Below are positions 1 to 8,891 of a DNA stretch of 64,000 bases, piece by piece (within the stretch, counting starts at the first letter, position 1; each line of letters starts with the position of its first letter). The translations under genes and the position numbers were made by a program. The notes below the pieces were generated by a model. It had not been told where the DNA came from. It saw only the letters and a list, made by a program, of their open reading frames with translations, and searched no databases. The stretch spans positions 124,001-188,000 of the forward strand of contig NZ_JANTYU010000004.1 in the NCBI RefSeq assembly GCF_024806835.1. The letters are read 5' to 3'. The DNA comes from Xanthomonas sp. 3793 (GTDB lineage Bacteria; Pseudomonadota; Gammaproteobacteria; Xanthomonadales; Xanthomonadaceae).

Positions 1-1195
1 CATCCAAGGTCAGATCCGGCACCGAGGCGGTCTTGGCCGCACCTGCACCGACATCCCACCACGCTACCTGCAGGCCGGGCACCACCAACGGGCCGGCGCG
101 GTTGGGCACTATCGAATAGCGACGGGTCAGCCGCAACTGCGGCGAGCCGTCCACAAAACGTTCTTCGTATTGCGGCGGCTCGGCAAACACCTGCGCATCG
201 GGCACGCTCGGTGTGGGCAACTCGGGGAACTGCGCCTGGGTGGCGCCACGCGCGCTGGCCTCCACCACGAACTGCGTCGCCTCCCCTGCGGTTGCGCGCT
301 GCGGCGTGGCCGTATAGCGCAACTGCAGGCTGCGCAACGGCAGCCACGGCTGCGGCGCATTGGCCGGTTGCGCGCGTACCTGCAACGCAATGCTGGCGCT
401 GCGCGCACTCAGCTCGCCGTTGCCGCGACCGAAATAATCGTCGAAGAAGCCGCCGACCGAGCGCCCGTTGAAGCGTGCGGACGGCAACAGCAGGCGCCCA
501 CTGCGCTCGGGCACCAGCAAATAGCGTCGCTCCACCACGTTGTACTGGCGTCCGTTGACCAGCTTGACCGAACTGACGTCATCGCCGATGCGTTGCAGCG
601 ATGCGCCATCGGGCGCTTCCAGGTCCAGCTCGCCCGAGGCCAGCTGCGTGGCGAAGTACAACCGCACCACCACGCCCACGCTTTGCTGCACGTAAGGCTG
701 CGGGTCGTCCACCTGCGTCTGGACGAAGACCTCTTCATTGCCCTGCGCCTCGCTTGGGCGACTGGCACCGGCGTTGCCGGTGCCGCCACTGCGACTGCCA
801 TTGCTCGCCGGATCGTTCGCCGAGGCCACCACCTGCAGTCGCAGGGGCTCGGTACGCTCGTTGCCGACCCGGATCGCAGGCACGATCAACTCGCCGCTCT
901 TGCGCGGCGTCAACACCACGCCGAACAAGGCGCGCACCGTGACCGACCCATTGGTCACCTGCATCTGCTGATTGGCGCTCTTGGCGCCCAGTGCAAACTC
1001 GTTGCGCAACGGCGTGTAATCCGGATCGACGCCGCGCTGATCGGTTTCGATATTCAACATGACCACATCGCCGGCATTGGCGCTGTCGCGGTCCAGCCAG
1101 GCGCGCGTGACCGCACCGGCCGGCGCGCAAACGAACAGCATCATGCACGCCAGCATGCCGATCGCGCCGCGGCGCAAGTGGTGTGTGCCGATCAT
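1..1195 (-). CDS. batD: BatD family protein (partial, runs off the left edge)
   Basis: BatD-type periplasmic/membrane protein of the aerotolerance (Bat) operon; its exact role is unclear, but the family works with VWA proteins and a MoxR ATPase. The frame is open from the ATG at 1195 to base 2, about 398 codons, so the C-terminal part lies outside the window. A hydrophobic signal segment (about residues 11-28) is followed by AVTRAWLDRDSANAGD, the usual start of the first BatD beta domain. The ATG overlaps the TGA of the upstream VWA-TPR gene by four bases (ATGA), so translation is probably coupled. It is the last visible gene of a leftward operon starting near 6490. The family call rests on context plus the N-terminal pattern. 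Confidence 0.82.
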   Translation of the reverse strand, partial: MIGTHHLRRGAIGMLACMMLFVCAPAGAVTRAWLDRDSANAGDVVMLNIETDQRGVDPDYTPLRNEFALGAKSANQQMQVTNGSVTVRALFGVVLTPRKSGELIVPAIRVGNERTEPLRLQVVASANDPASNGSRSGGTGNAGASRPSEAQGNEEVFVQTQVDDPQPYVQQSVGVVVRLYFATQLASGELDLEAPDGASLQRIGDDVSSVKLVNGRQYNVVERRYLLVPERSGRLLLPSARFNGRSVGGFFDDYFGRGNGELSARSASIALQVRAQPANAPQPWLPLRSLQLRYTATPQRATAGEATQFVVEASARGATQAQFPELPTPSVPDAQVFAEPPQYEERFVDGSPQLRLTRRYSIVPNRAGPLVVPGLQVAWWDVGAGAAKTASVPDLTLD

Positions 1196-3027
1196 CGTCC
1201 GTCCCGTTGTCTGCGTTCGTATTCCAGCCTGAATTTGGTGCGCAGCAGGCTGCCCGGATCGTCCGGCACGCGCCGTAACCACGCATCCACCGCCTGGCGT
1301 TGCTCGCGCTGCTCCGGCGTCTCGCTTGCCAGGGCGTCCTCCGGCTTGCCCTTCGCATCGGCGCCCTTGTCGCCGGCCTGCGCCATCGCCTGCTGCATCT
1401 TGCGACGCTGCGCGTCGTCGGCCTGTTGCTGCGCCTTGGCATCGGCCGATTGCGGTGGCGTGTCTTGCTTGCCCTGCTCGTCCTTGCCGCCCTTGGACGG
1501 TTGCTGCTGCGACTTGCCGTCCTGCGCCGTCTGCGCGTCGGACGGCTGGTCCTTGCCGTCTTGCTTGCCTTGCTCGCCTTGCTGGTCCTGCCCATCCTTG
1601 CCGGGTTTTTTTGCGTTCTGCGGGTCTTGCCCGGACGCATCCTGACCGGGCTTGTCCTTGCCCGATTGATTCTGGTTCTTGGACTGACCTTTGCCATCCT
1701 TGTCGTTGCGCTGCTGCCGCTTGCGCGCTGCATCGACCGCCGCGCGATTGGCGATCGCATCGGCCTGCTTGGGATGTTGCTTGAGCGCACGATCGTAAGC
1801 GGCAATCGCCTCGTCGTACTGGCCTTGTCGCGCCAGCGCATTGCCCAGGTTGTACAGTCCCTCGTCGGTCGGTACCCCTTCAAATGCTTTTTGCGCAGCG
1901 GCAAAATCGCCTTTGCGGTACGCCTGCACGCCGGCATCCAGACGCTGCTGCTGCACCTGATCGGCGCGCTGCCACAAGGTGCCGTCGGCCGCCTGTGCAG
2001 GCTGCGCCAGCGGCAACACGCACATCAGTGCCACCATCGCCACGACTGCGCGGCGTCTGAACGCCAGCAACGCCAACAGCATCACCGGCAGCACCAACCA
2101 GTAGCCTTCGTCGAGCCAGGTCTTGCCGCCACTGGCTTCGGCGGCTTCGTCGGCCAGCGGCTGCTGCGCGGGATCGAGCACACCCAGCGCTTGCAGGTCG
2201 GCGTCGTCCGGCGCAATTCGCGCGTAGCGCCCACCGCCCTGCCCGGCCAGGTCGCGCAGACTTGCCTCGTCCAGTTTTGCCTGCGCGATCTCGCCGCTGC
2301 CGGTGCGGTAGGCGGCGCCACGCGGGCTGCCTACCCCGAGCGCGGAGACCTGGAATCCACGCCCACGTGCGGTGCGTGCGGAGCTTTCCGCCGAGCCGTC
2401 CGCGCCATCGCTGACCAGCAGGATATCGCCCTGCTTGAAGCCGGCCTGCTGCAACAGCCGGGCCGCTGCATCGATGGCCCTGTCGGCACGTTTGCCGTCC
2501 ACCGGCATCACCGACGGCGACAACGCATCCAGAAACAGGGCCACGTTGGCCGCGTCTTCGGTCAACGGCGCAACCGTGAAGCTTTCGCCGGCATACGCCA
2601 GCAAGGCAACTTCGCCACCGGCGCGCTTGCGCAGCAGCGTGGCCAGTTTGGCGCGCGCCTGCAGCAGGCGCGATGGCGGCAGATCGGTCGCGTTGCTGCT
2701 GGACGACAGATCCAGCACCACCACCAACGGCATGCTCGATTGAAACACCGGGCGCTCGGTCTGCCGCCAGCTCGGCCCGCTCATCGCCACCACCGCCAGC
2801 GTGTAGGCCAGCGCAGCCGCCACGAAGCCCAACCATCCCCGCCGGCCACCGGCCACCAGCAGGCCCGGCAACAGATGCGCGTCCACGCTGTGACGCCACA
2901 CATTGGCACTGCGTCGACGCAGGTGCCACAGCAGCGCGGCCGGCGCGAGCAGCAACAGCGCCCACAGCCAATCCGGGCGCAGCAGATGCAGCGCGGCCAG
3001 TCCTTCGGGCAGCGCGTTCATCGCCAT
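1192..3027 (-). CDS. batB: VWA domain / TPR protein (BatB-BatC-like fusion)
   Basis: A 611-residue inner-membrane protein. Two N-terminal hydrophobic segments (about residues 20-35 and 64-83) come before a von Willebrand A domain with an intact metal site DLSSS (D106, S108, S110). Another hydrophobic segment sits near residues 310-330. A TPR-like region follows (around LYNLGNALARQGQYDEAIAA), then a long Gln/Lys/Asp/Gly-rich disordered tail. In many bacteria BatB (VWA) and BatC (TPR) are separate; here both lie on one chain. The start could be the ATG at 3027 or at 3021 (MNALPEG). The 3' end overlaps batD by four bases, and the 5' end overlaps the batA stop region. A protein-interaction or scaffold role is known for the family; the ligand is unknown. 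Confidence 0.85.
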   Translation of the reverse strand: MAMNALPEGLAALHLLRPDWLWALLLLAPAALLWHLRRRSANVWRHSVDAHLLPGLLVAGGRRGWLGFVAAALAYTLAVVAMSGPSWRQTERPVFQSSMPLVVVLDLSSSSNATDLPPSRLLQARAKLATLLRKRAGGEVALLAYAGESFTVAPLTEDAANVALFLDALSPSVMPVDGKRADRAIDAAARLLQQAGFKQGDILLVSDGADGSAESSARTARGRGFQVSALGVGSPRGAAYRTGSGEIAQAKLDEASLRDLAGQGGGRYARIAPDDADLQALGVLDPAQQPLADEAAEASGGKTWLDEGYWLVLPVMLLALLAFRRRAVVAMVALMCVLPLAQPAQAADGTLWQRADQVQQQRLDAGVQAYRKGDFAAAQKAFEGVPTDEGLYNLGNALARQGQYDEAIAAYDRALKQHPKQADAIANRAAVDAARKRQQRNDKDGKGQSKNQNQSGKDKPGQDASGQDPQNAKKPGKDGQDQQGEQGKQDGKDQPSDAQTAQDGKSQQQPSKGGKDEQGKQDTPPQSADAKAQQQADDAQRRKMQQAMAQAGDKGADAKGKPEDALASETPEQREQRQAVDAWLRRVPDDPGSLLRTKFRLEYERRQRDGR

Positions 3028-4025
3028 CTCCGCGGCAGCACGTAGGCAAGCAACGCAACCAGCATGGCAGCGCCCAATGGCCAGTAGTAACGCTCCACGC
3101 GCGGCTGCACCGACGGGCCAACCGCCTTCACCGGCTCCAGCCGGTCCAGCTCGGCATAGATGCCGGCCAGCTCTTCGGTATCGCGGGCGCGGAAGAACCG
3201 GCCCCCGGTCTGCTCGGCAATCTTGCGCAAGCCCGCTTCATCGATATCGTCGTTGCCGCCTGCCGGGATCGGCACGCCGAACAACGAGTAACCGCCGCTG
3301 CCACCGAAGGCGATGGTGTGCACACGCACGCCCTCCGCCTTGGCCAAGTCGGCCGCCTTCAACGGGTTGAGTACGCCGGCGGTATTGACGCCATCGGTGA
3401 GCAACACCACCACGCGCTGGCCCTGCTTCTGCTCGCGCAACCGTTTGACCGACAACGCGATCGCATCGCCAATGGCGGTCTCGCGCCCGGCCAAGCCGAC
3501 AACGCTGTCGGCCAGCTGGCCGCGTACCGAGGTCAGGTCGGCGGTGAGCGGTGTCAGCGCATAGGCGCGCTGACCGAACACCAGCAGGCCGACGCGATCG
3601 CCGTCGCGCCGATCCAGAAAGTCCGACAACACCGCCTTGGCAGCGGTAAGGCGGTCGACCACCTTGCCGCCGAGCACCATGTCCGGCTCGCTCATGCTGC
3701 CCGACAGATCCACCGCCAGCATCATCTGCCGCGCCTCGCGCGGCGGCTGGATCACCTCGCCCAGTTGCTGCGGACGCGCCAGCGCCGCGCACAGCAGAAA
3801 CCAGCCCAACCACGCCAGCCAGCGCGGCATGCGCAAGGCGGGCACGCGCCGTGCCTGGGCAACCGCATGCAATTGATCGGCATACGGCACGCGCAGTGCC
3901 GCCGTGTCGGCACGACGCTGCGGCCAGAACCACATCAGCAGCGGCAGCGGCATCAACCACCACGCCCATGGCCACGCGCAATGCGCCAGCGCGTCCTGCC
4001 ATTGCGACCACTGCAGCCAGTTCAT
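3018..4025 (-). CDS. batA: BatA-like VWA domain membrane protein
   Basis: A 335-residue membrane-anchored von Willebrand A protein. Hydrophobic segments lie near residues 15-35, 68-83 and at the C-terminus (about 312-328), flanking a VWA domain with the MIDAS motif DLSGSMS (D106, S108, S110). The length fits BatA (about 330). I chose the ATG at 4025 (MNWLQWSQ) because it overlaps the TGA of the upstream DUF4381 gene (stop at 4022-4024). A longer in-frame extension to 4679 exists but is only the shadow of the upstream genes. The operon order MoxR, DUF58, DUF4381, BatA, BatB-TPR, BatD supports the call. Confidence 0.88.
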   Translation of the reverse strand: MNWLQWSQWQDALAHCAWPWAWWLMPLPLLMWFWPQRRADTAALRVPYADQLHAVAQARRVPALRMPRWLAWLGWFLLCAALARPQQLGEVIQPPREARQMMLAVDLSGSMSEPDMVLGGKVVDRLTAAKAVLSDFLDRRDGDRVGLLVFGQRAYALTPLTADLTSVRGQLADSVVGLAGRETAIGDAIALSVKRLREQKQGQRVVVLLTDGVNTAGVLNPLKAADLAKAEGVRVHTIAFGGSGGYSLFGVPIPAGGNDDIDEAGLRKIAEQTGGRFFRARDTEELAGIYAELDRLEPVKAVGPSVQPRVERYYWPLGAAMLVALLAYVLPRRWR

Positions 4026-4483
4026 CGCTGGCCCCGCATCAACCGCAGGAAGCGTTGCCGCGCCAACGCCTGCACGGCATCCAGATCGGCCACCGCCGGT
4101 GCGCGTTGAAACCCACCGTCGAGCAATGCCCGTCCCGGCCCCTGCGAAAACGCCTGCGTCTTGCTCTTGCGCCCGTCCAGAAACTGCAACCACGCCTCGC
4201 CCTGCAACCGATCGGCCTGCGCATCCACCGTGCGCGCGGCGCGGCGCAACAGCATCGACAAGCTCGCCAGGCGCTGCGCGGGCGCTGTCGCACGCTGCAG
4301 CTCGGCATCGAAGGCAGCCAACCAGCGGCGCTGCTGCCGACGACGGCGCCACCACCAGAACCACGCACCAGCCAGCACCAGCACGACCGCAGCGATCACC
4401 AGCCACCATCCCGGCGCCAGCGGCCACCACGACGGCGACGGCGGCAGATGGACATCGCGCAGCGGCAGCGATTGCGGTGCCAT
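4022..4483 (-). CDS. DUF4381 domain membrane protein
   Basis: A 153-residue protein with one transmembrane helix (about residues 21-38, WWLVIAAVVLVLAGAWFWWW) followed by a very basic stretch (RRRRQQRRW) and a helical cytoplasmic part. DUF4381 proteins lie between DUF58 and BatA in MoxR/Bat operons of proteobacteria; the molecular function is not established. The start is the ATG at 4483, two bases after the TGA of the DUF58 gene (4486-4488), giving MAPQSLPLRD. An upstream in-frame ATG at 4522 would overlap DUF58 and is less likely. Confidence 0.8.
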   Translation of the reverse strand: MAPQSLPLRDVHLPPSPSWWPLAPGWWLVIAAVVLVLAGAWFWWWRRRRQQRRWLAAFDAELQRATAPAQRLASLSMLLRRAARTVDAQADRLQGEAWLQFLDGRKSKTQAFSQGPGRALLDGGFQRAPAVADLDAVQALARQRFLRLMRGQR

Positions 4484-4485
4484 CG

Positions 4486-5424
4486 TCAAGCGCCCCGCAT
4501 GAGCGTGCTGCCGCCCAGCCACGCATCGCTGGCGTCATCGGTGGACAGGCGATGCAGGCGCACGCCGCGCGATTGCAGCAGCGTGGCCAGCTGTTCCAGC
4601 GGCGCGACGAACTCGGCCTGCCAACGCGCGCGCGCAGCCTGACTTGCGAGGTCCACCGCAATGCGCTCGCCGCGCACATCGAAGCTCAGCGCGCGCGCTG
4701 GCGGCGACAGTTCCAGGGGATCGACCAGCACGATCACCACCACCTCGTGGTGCAGCGCCAGACCGGACCAGCGCGTCGCCGAAATCTTGCTGGCACTGCG
4801 CGGATCGGCCAACACCGTCAGCCGCGCGCCGGGACGCAGCAGGCGTGCGGCATGGTCCAGCGCAACATCCAGCCCGGCATCGCCAGGCGGAGGTTGCGCA
4901 TACCACCGCGCCAATGCGTCCAGCACCGGCAGCACGCCGCGCTGGCCCGACCGCGGCGCAATCGGCGCCTCGCTGGCGGTACCGCGCAAAGCGGCAATCC
5001 GGTCGCCCTGTCGCTGCGCCAGCCATGCCGCCACCGCACCGGCGCGCGCCGCCTGCACCGACTTGTAGCGCACCCGCGTTCCGAAGAAGAGCGCAGGCGA
5101 GGTATCGGCAACGATCAGGCTCAAGCGTTCGCGCTCGGCCTGAAACAGCTTGGTGTGGGCGCGCCCGGTACGTGCGGTGACGCGCCAGTCGATATGGCGC
5201 GCGTCGTCGCCGGCCACGTATTCGCGCGACTCGGCGTACTCCATCCCGCGCCCGCGGGTGGCGGCCGGCACCGGCCCCACCAGCCCATGCCGGCCACGTC
5301 CGGGCTGCCCGCGATGCAGCGCAGTGCCGCGCAATGCGATCAACTCGGCAAGGCTCGGGCGCAGACCATCGCCGGCAACGGACGAGGCAGGATTCGCGAT
5401 GGAGGAAGACGGCATCGAAGACAT
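4486..5424 (-). CDS. DUF58 domain protein
   Basis: About 312 residues. The centre carries the DUF58 signature: GRGMEYAESREYVAGDDARHIDW is seen at roughly residues 70-92, followed by a VWA-like fold without a clear MIDAS. DUF58 proteins are encoded with MoxR ATPases and Bat proteins and are thought to act with them in assembly or stress tolerance. I chose the ATG at 5424 (MSSMPSSS); 5415 (MPSSS) is also possible, and neither has a strong ribosome binding site. The frame extends upstream to 5520, but that would overlap the end of the MoxR gene (5471). It sits 46 bases after MoxR. Confidence 0.85.
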   Translation of the reverse strand: MSSMPSSSIANPASSVAGDGLRPSLAELIALRGTALHRGQPGRGRHGLVGPVPAATRGRGMEYAESREYVAGDDARHIDWRVTARTGRAHTKLFQAERERLSLIVADTSPALFFGTRVRYKSVQAARAGAVAAWLAQRQGDRIAALRGTASEAPIAPRSGQRGVLPVLDALARWYAQPPPGDAGLDVALDHAARLLRPGARLTVLADPRSASKISATRWSGLALHHEVVVIVLVDPLELSPPARALSFDVRGERIAVDLASQAARARWQAEFVAPLEQLATLLQSRGVRLHRLSTDDASDAWLGGSTLMRGA

Positions 5425-5470
5425 CGGAGTCGGGCGAGAGGGCGGCAGACCTCGGCAACCCGCTGCCCGA

Positions 5471-6490
5471 TCAGGGCAGCGGAATCTTGTCCAGCAACGC
5501 GGCAACCAAGCGCTCGCCATCCCAGCCTTCCGCGGTGGCTTCGTAGCTGGGCAAGACGCGGTGGCGCAGCACGTCCGGCGCGATGGCGCGAATGTCGTCC
5601 GGGGTCACATAGTCGCGCCCGGCCAACCACGCACGCGCACGCGCACAGCGCTCCAGCGCAATCGAGCCGCGCGGGCTCGCACCCCAGGCAATGCGCCGTG
5701 CCAATGCCGGGTCGTAGCGTTGCGGGTCGCGCGAGGCCAGTACGATTTCGATCAGATAGCGCTCGAGCTGCGGAGCCAGATGCACGTCCAGGACCACGCG
5801 TCGTGCGGCGAAGACATCTTCCAGCGGAATCTTGTCCGGGACGGTCTCGTGCTTTTCAAGTGTGTCGCGTGCCGCCTCGCGTGCCAGGCGCAGGATTTCC
5901 GCCTCTGCATCGGCCTGCGGGTAGCCGATACGCACGTGCATCAGGAAACGATCCAGCTGCGCCTCTGGCAACGGGAACGTGCCTTCCTGCTCGATCGGGT
6001 TCTGCGTCGCCATCACCAGGAACAGCTGCGGCAGCGCATAGGTATGACGACCCACCGTCACTTGCCGCTCGCCCATGGCCTCCAGCAATGCGGACTGCAC
6101 CTTGGCCGGCGCGCGGTTGATTTCGTCGGCCAGCAGGATGGGGTGGAAGATCGGTCCTGGCATGAACTCGAATCGGCTGTCCTGCGGACGCCAGATTTCG
6201 GTGCCGGTCAGATCGGCCGGCAGCAGATCCGGGGTGAACTGCACCCGCGCGAAGTCGGCTTCCAGTCGCGAGGCCAGTGCGCGGATCGCGGTGGTCTTGG
6301 CCAGCCCCGGCGCGCCTTCGACCAGCAGATGCCCATCGGCCAGCAAGGCGATCAGCAGCCGCTCGACCAGCGCCGACTGACCGACGATGCGCTGCGCCAG
6401 CGACTCGCGCAGGGAGGTGAATTGACGATGCAGCCGGTCCTCGGCGGGCGCGGCAGCGGCTTCGGGGGGCAGTAGCGGCGGTGCGTTCAT
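5471..6490 (-). CDS. moxR: MoxR family AAA+ ATPase
   Basis: A 339-residue cytoplasmic AAA+ ATPase. Walker A is GAPGLAKT (residues 59-66) and Walker B runs into DEINRAPAK (D122, E123), as in the MoxR subfamily. Sensor and lid regions follow (ATQNPIEQEGTFPLPEAQLDRF). MoxR proteins act as chaperones that load metal or assemble VWA-domain partners, and here such partners are encoded directly downstream. This is the first gene of the leftward operon, so the promoter should lie in 6491-6600. Length is normal for the family. Confidence 0.92.
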   Translation of the reverse strand: MNAPPLLPPEAAAAPAEDRLHRQFTSLRESLAQRIVGQSALVERLLIALLADGHLLVEGAPGLAKTTAIRALASRLEADFARVQFTPDLLPADLTGTEIWRPQDSRFEFMPGPIFHPILLADEINRAPAKVQSALLEAMGERQVTVGRHTYALPQLFLVMATQNPIEQEGTFPLPEAQLDRFLMHVRIGYPQADAEAEILRLAREAARDTLEKHETVPDKIPLEDVFAARRVVLDVHLAPQLERYLIEIVLASRDPQRYDPALARRIAWGASPRGSIALERCARARAWLAGRDYVTPDDIRAIAPDVLRHRVLPSYEATAEGWDGERLVAALLDKIPLP

Positions 6491-6871
6491 AGGCCCAGTG
6501 TGACCGATTCGAACGCGATTGGTTCACTTGCCGATGGCGGGAGGTTCAGTGAGCAACAAACTTTTGCCCAGCGTCACGAACATCGTTGGTCCTGCGAAGT
6601 CAAATACTTAGCGCCTGCCCGGCCTGACGGCCGTCTTAAGAAGAGATCTGTTTGCAGAACTCCCAGTGACTGGTATGCACATCGCACGCTGTAGCTAACG
6701 ATCAATCAACTACACAGCGCCCAAGACCCGATCTCCGCCTCGGCTTTCCAGAGTCGCGGCCCCTTGAAATCGATAACACTCCTTCCCCCAGACCCGCACC
6801 GTCAGATTCACTCTAAAGTCTAGTTTGGGCTGGCAGATTCACGAAAAATTATTGTAGACCACAGGACATCT
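6491..6871 (-). other. Intergenic region between moxR and pilQ, no gene seen
   Basis: The 5' part must carry the promoter of the MoxR/Bat operon, but I see no convincing -35/-10 pair. The rest (about 6600-6870) is less GC-rich than the flanking operons and holds no open frame with a start and a ribosome binding site. A 64-codon frame at 6500-6694 on the plus strand has no supporting feature. Confidence 0.5.
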
Positions 6872-6900
6872 TAAATAGAAAAGGCCGCTTCCGCGGCCTC
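6872..6900 (-). terminator. Rho-independent terminator of the pil operon
   Basis: A perfect 7-bp stem (AGGCCGC / GCGGCCT, 6882-6888 with 6893-6899) and a 4-base loop, followed on the minus strand by TTTTCTATTT. It lies 20 bases beyond the pilQ stop. Confidence 0.85.
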
Positions 6901-6919
6901 TTCCAAGAAGTCAGTCCAA

Positions 6920-8872
6920 TTACGGATTCGCACTGGCTACACGCAGGACCTTCGGAGTCACAAATACCAGAAGCTCTGCCTTTTCCTTGCTACGCCCGCG
7001 CTTTTTGAACAGATTCCCCAAGAAAGGAATATCACCCAGGAAGGGCACCTTGGAGACGCTTTCGCGATCAGTGAATTCGTAAACACCACCGATCACCACC
7101 GTCTCGCCATCGCCAACCAGTACCGCAGTATTGACCTCGCGGCGATTAATTTCGGGTACCGTACCGTAGCCCTCCAGAATGATGAAACGAGCGACTTCGT
7201 CTTTCTTGACGTTCATATTTAAAAAAACACGATTGTCATTGGTGATGGTAGGTGTAACCTTCAGCTCAAGCAAAACTTCTTTGAACTGAACGTTCGCCTG
7301 CGCAGCCGAGCCCGCCGCACCGCCGCCACTAATCGTCACATAGCCGATTTCCCGGCCCTGTTTGATGACACCCTCGCGCTGATTGGCGGTAACGATACGT
7401 GGGTTGGAAACCACCTCTCCTCGCCCCTCTTCTTGCATTGCCGACAACTCGATGTCGAGATTGAAATTCGAACCGAGCAAGGTATATGCCAGACCAGCCG
7501 CCCTGCTATTGGTGAAGCCACTAGCTCCCAGATCGACATTCAGCCCGGACGGGAATAAGTGTGAAGCAAGTGTAGTACTCGTACCGGTATTGGCAATTTC
7601 GTTAGCACGCTGGGCAGAAGTATTCTGAAAGTTGACGTTACTCCCCAGCGAGCCGCTCAGAATCCCGCGTCCGGTTGACCCGGTGATACCAAAGCGCGCA
7701 CCCAGGTCGCGGGCAAACGTATCGGTCGCAATCACGATCCGGCTTTCGATCAGCACCTGATCCACCGGACGGTCGATATGCGAGATCAGCTCGCGCATCT
7801 GCGCGACCTTCTTCGGGATATCGCTGATCATCAGGGTGTTGGTGCGCTCGTCGGCGACCAGACGGCCACGCGGCGACAGGAAACCATTGTCCTGCTGACC
7901 CGCACCGCCGCCACCGCCACCACCTTGCCCGCCACCTCCGCTACCGCCACCGATTCCCTTGGCCTCGGTCAGCGCTTTGAAGATCACCGCCGCGTTGTGG
8001 TAATTGATCTGTACGTAATCGGTGATCAGGTCTTCGCGGTTTTCGATCGCGATGCGGGCGTCTTCCTTGTCCTGCTCGAACTTGGCCAGCTCCGGCTGCG
8101 GGGCGACCCACACCACGCCACCGTCGCGGCGCTTGTCCAGACCCTTGGCGCGCAACACGATGTCCAGCGCCTGGTCCCACGGCACGTTCATCAGGCGTAG
8201 CGTGACGTTGCCCTGCACGGTGTCGGAAGCGACAATGTTGAGGTTGGACTCTTCGGCGATCAGCTGCAGTACGGTGCGTACCGGCACGTCCTGGAAGTTG
8301 AACGTCACCGGACGTCCGCTATAGCCGCGTGCGGCGATCTGGGCAGCGGCCTGGGTCACCGATGCGGCGCTCACGCCACCAACGGCCGGCTGGCCCTTGC
8401 GCGGGGTGATTTCGACCACGTACTCGTTGCCGGTCTGATAGGCCAGCGAATCGAACGCGCCCTTGGTCGACAGCACCAGCTGCGAGCCAGAGCCGGACGG
8501 CTTGACCTCCACCCGCTGCACCGGCGTCGCAAAGTCGGTGACATTGAGGGGGCGCTGCAGTTCCGGCGGCAACTTGGCGTTGCTGATGTCCACCAGCACG
8601 CTGTCGCCCTGGGTCCGCAGGTCCGGGCTGGCGCCCTGGCCGTCGAACTTCAGGATCAGACGGCCCGCGCCATCTTCGCCACGTTTGAAATCGATCTTGG
8701 ACACCGCCAGGCTCGCCGGAGCGGCCTTGGCCGGATCCTGCGCAGGCTGGTTCAGCGCGGCGGCTGCGAACGAGCTGCCACTGGCCAGCGCCAGCGCGAA
8801 CCCCAACGCGCAGGCCTGGAGCATCGCGTGGCGTCGAACCGGACGCAGCCGCTGGGCATTGGAAAACGTCAT
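6920..8872 (-). CDS. pilQ: Type IV pilus outer-membrane secretin PilQ
   Basis: A 650-residue secretin forming the outer-membrane pore of the type IV pilus. It has a signal peptide (ACALGFALALASGSSFAAA), an AMIN-type domain binding peptidoglycan (about 45-160), an STN/secretin N-domain (PVTFNFQDVPVRTVLQLIAEE), a NolW-like domain, and a C-terminal secretin barrel with VPFLGDIPFLGNLF near the end. A run of about 20 glycines with Ser/Gln/Ala sits near residues 304-325 between N-domains. The start is the ATG at 8872 after AGGGG; two upstream ATGs (8902, 8962) would overlap pilP. The 3' part (about 6920-7640) has visibly lower GC than the 5' part. It is the last gene of pilMNOPQ. Confidence 0.95.
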   Translation of the reverse strand: MTFSNAQRLRPVRRHAMLQACALGFALALASGSSFAAAALNQPAQDPAKAAPASLAVSKIDFKRGEDGAGRLILKFDGQGASPDLRTQGDSVLVDISNAKLPPELQRPLNVTDFATPVQRVEVKPSGSGSQLVLSTKGAFDSLAYQTGNEYVVEITPRKGQPAVGGVSAASVTQAAAQIAARGYSGRPVTFNFQDVPVRTVLQLIAEESNLNIVASDTVQGNVTLRLMNVPWDQALDIVLRAKGLDKRRDGGVVWVAPQPELAKFEQDKEDARIAIENREDLITDYVQINYHNAAVIFKALTEAKGIGGGSGGGGQGGGGGGGAGQQDNGFLSPRGRLVADERTNTLMISDIPKKVAQMRELISHIDRPVDQVLIESRIVIATDTFARDLGARFGITGSTGRGILSGSLGSNVNFQNTSAQRANEIANTGTSTTLASHLFPSGLNVDLGASGFTNSRAAGLAYTLLGSNFNLDIELSAMQEEGRGEVVSNPRIVTANQREGVIKQGREIGYVTISGGGAAGSAAQANVQFKEVLLELKVTPTITNDNRVFLNMNVKKDEVARFIILEGYGTVPEINRREVNTAVLVGDGETVVIGGVYEFTDRESVSKVPFLGDIPFLGNLFKKRGRSKEKAELLVFVTPKVLRVASANP

Positions 8873-8891
8873 CGTGCTATCCCCTATCACT

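Noticed and set aside
6500..6694. Small plus-strand ORF between moxR and pilQ
   Set aside because: No ribosome binding site, composition like non-coding DNA, and it overlaps the expected moxR promoter.
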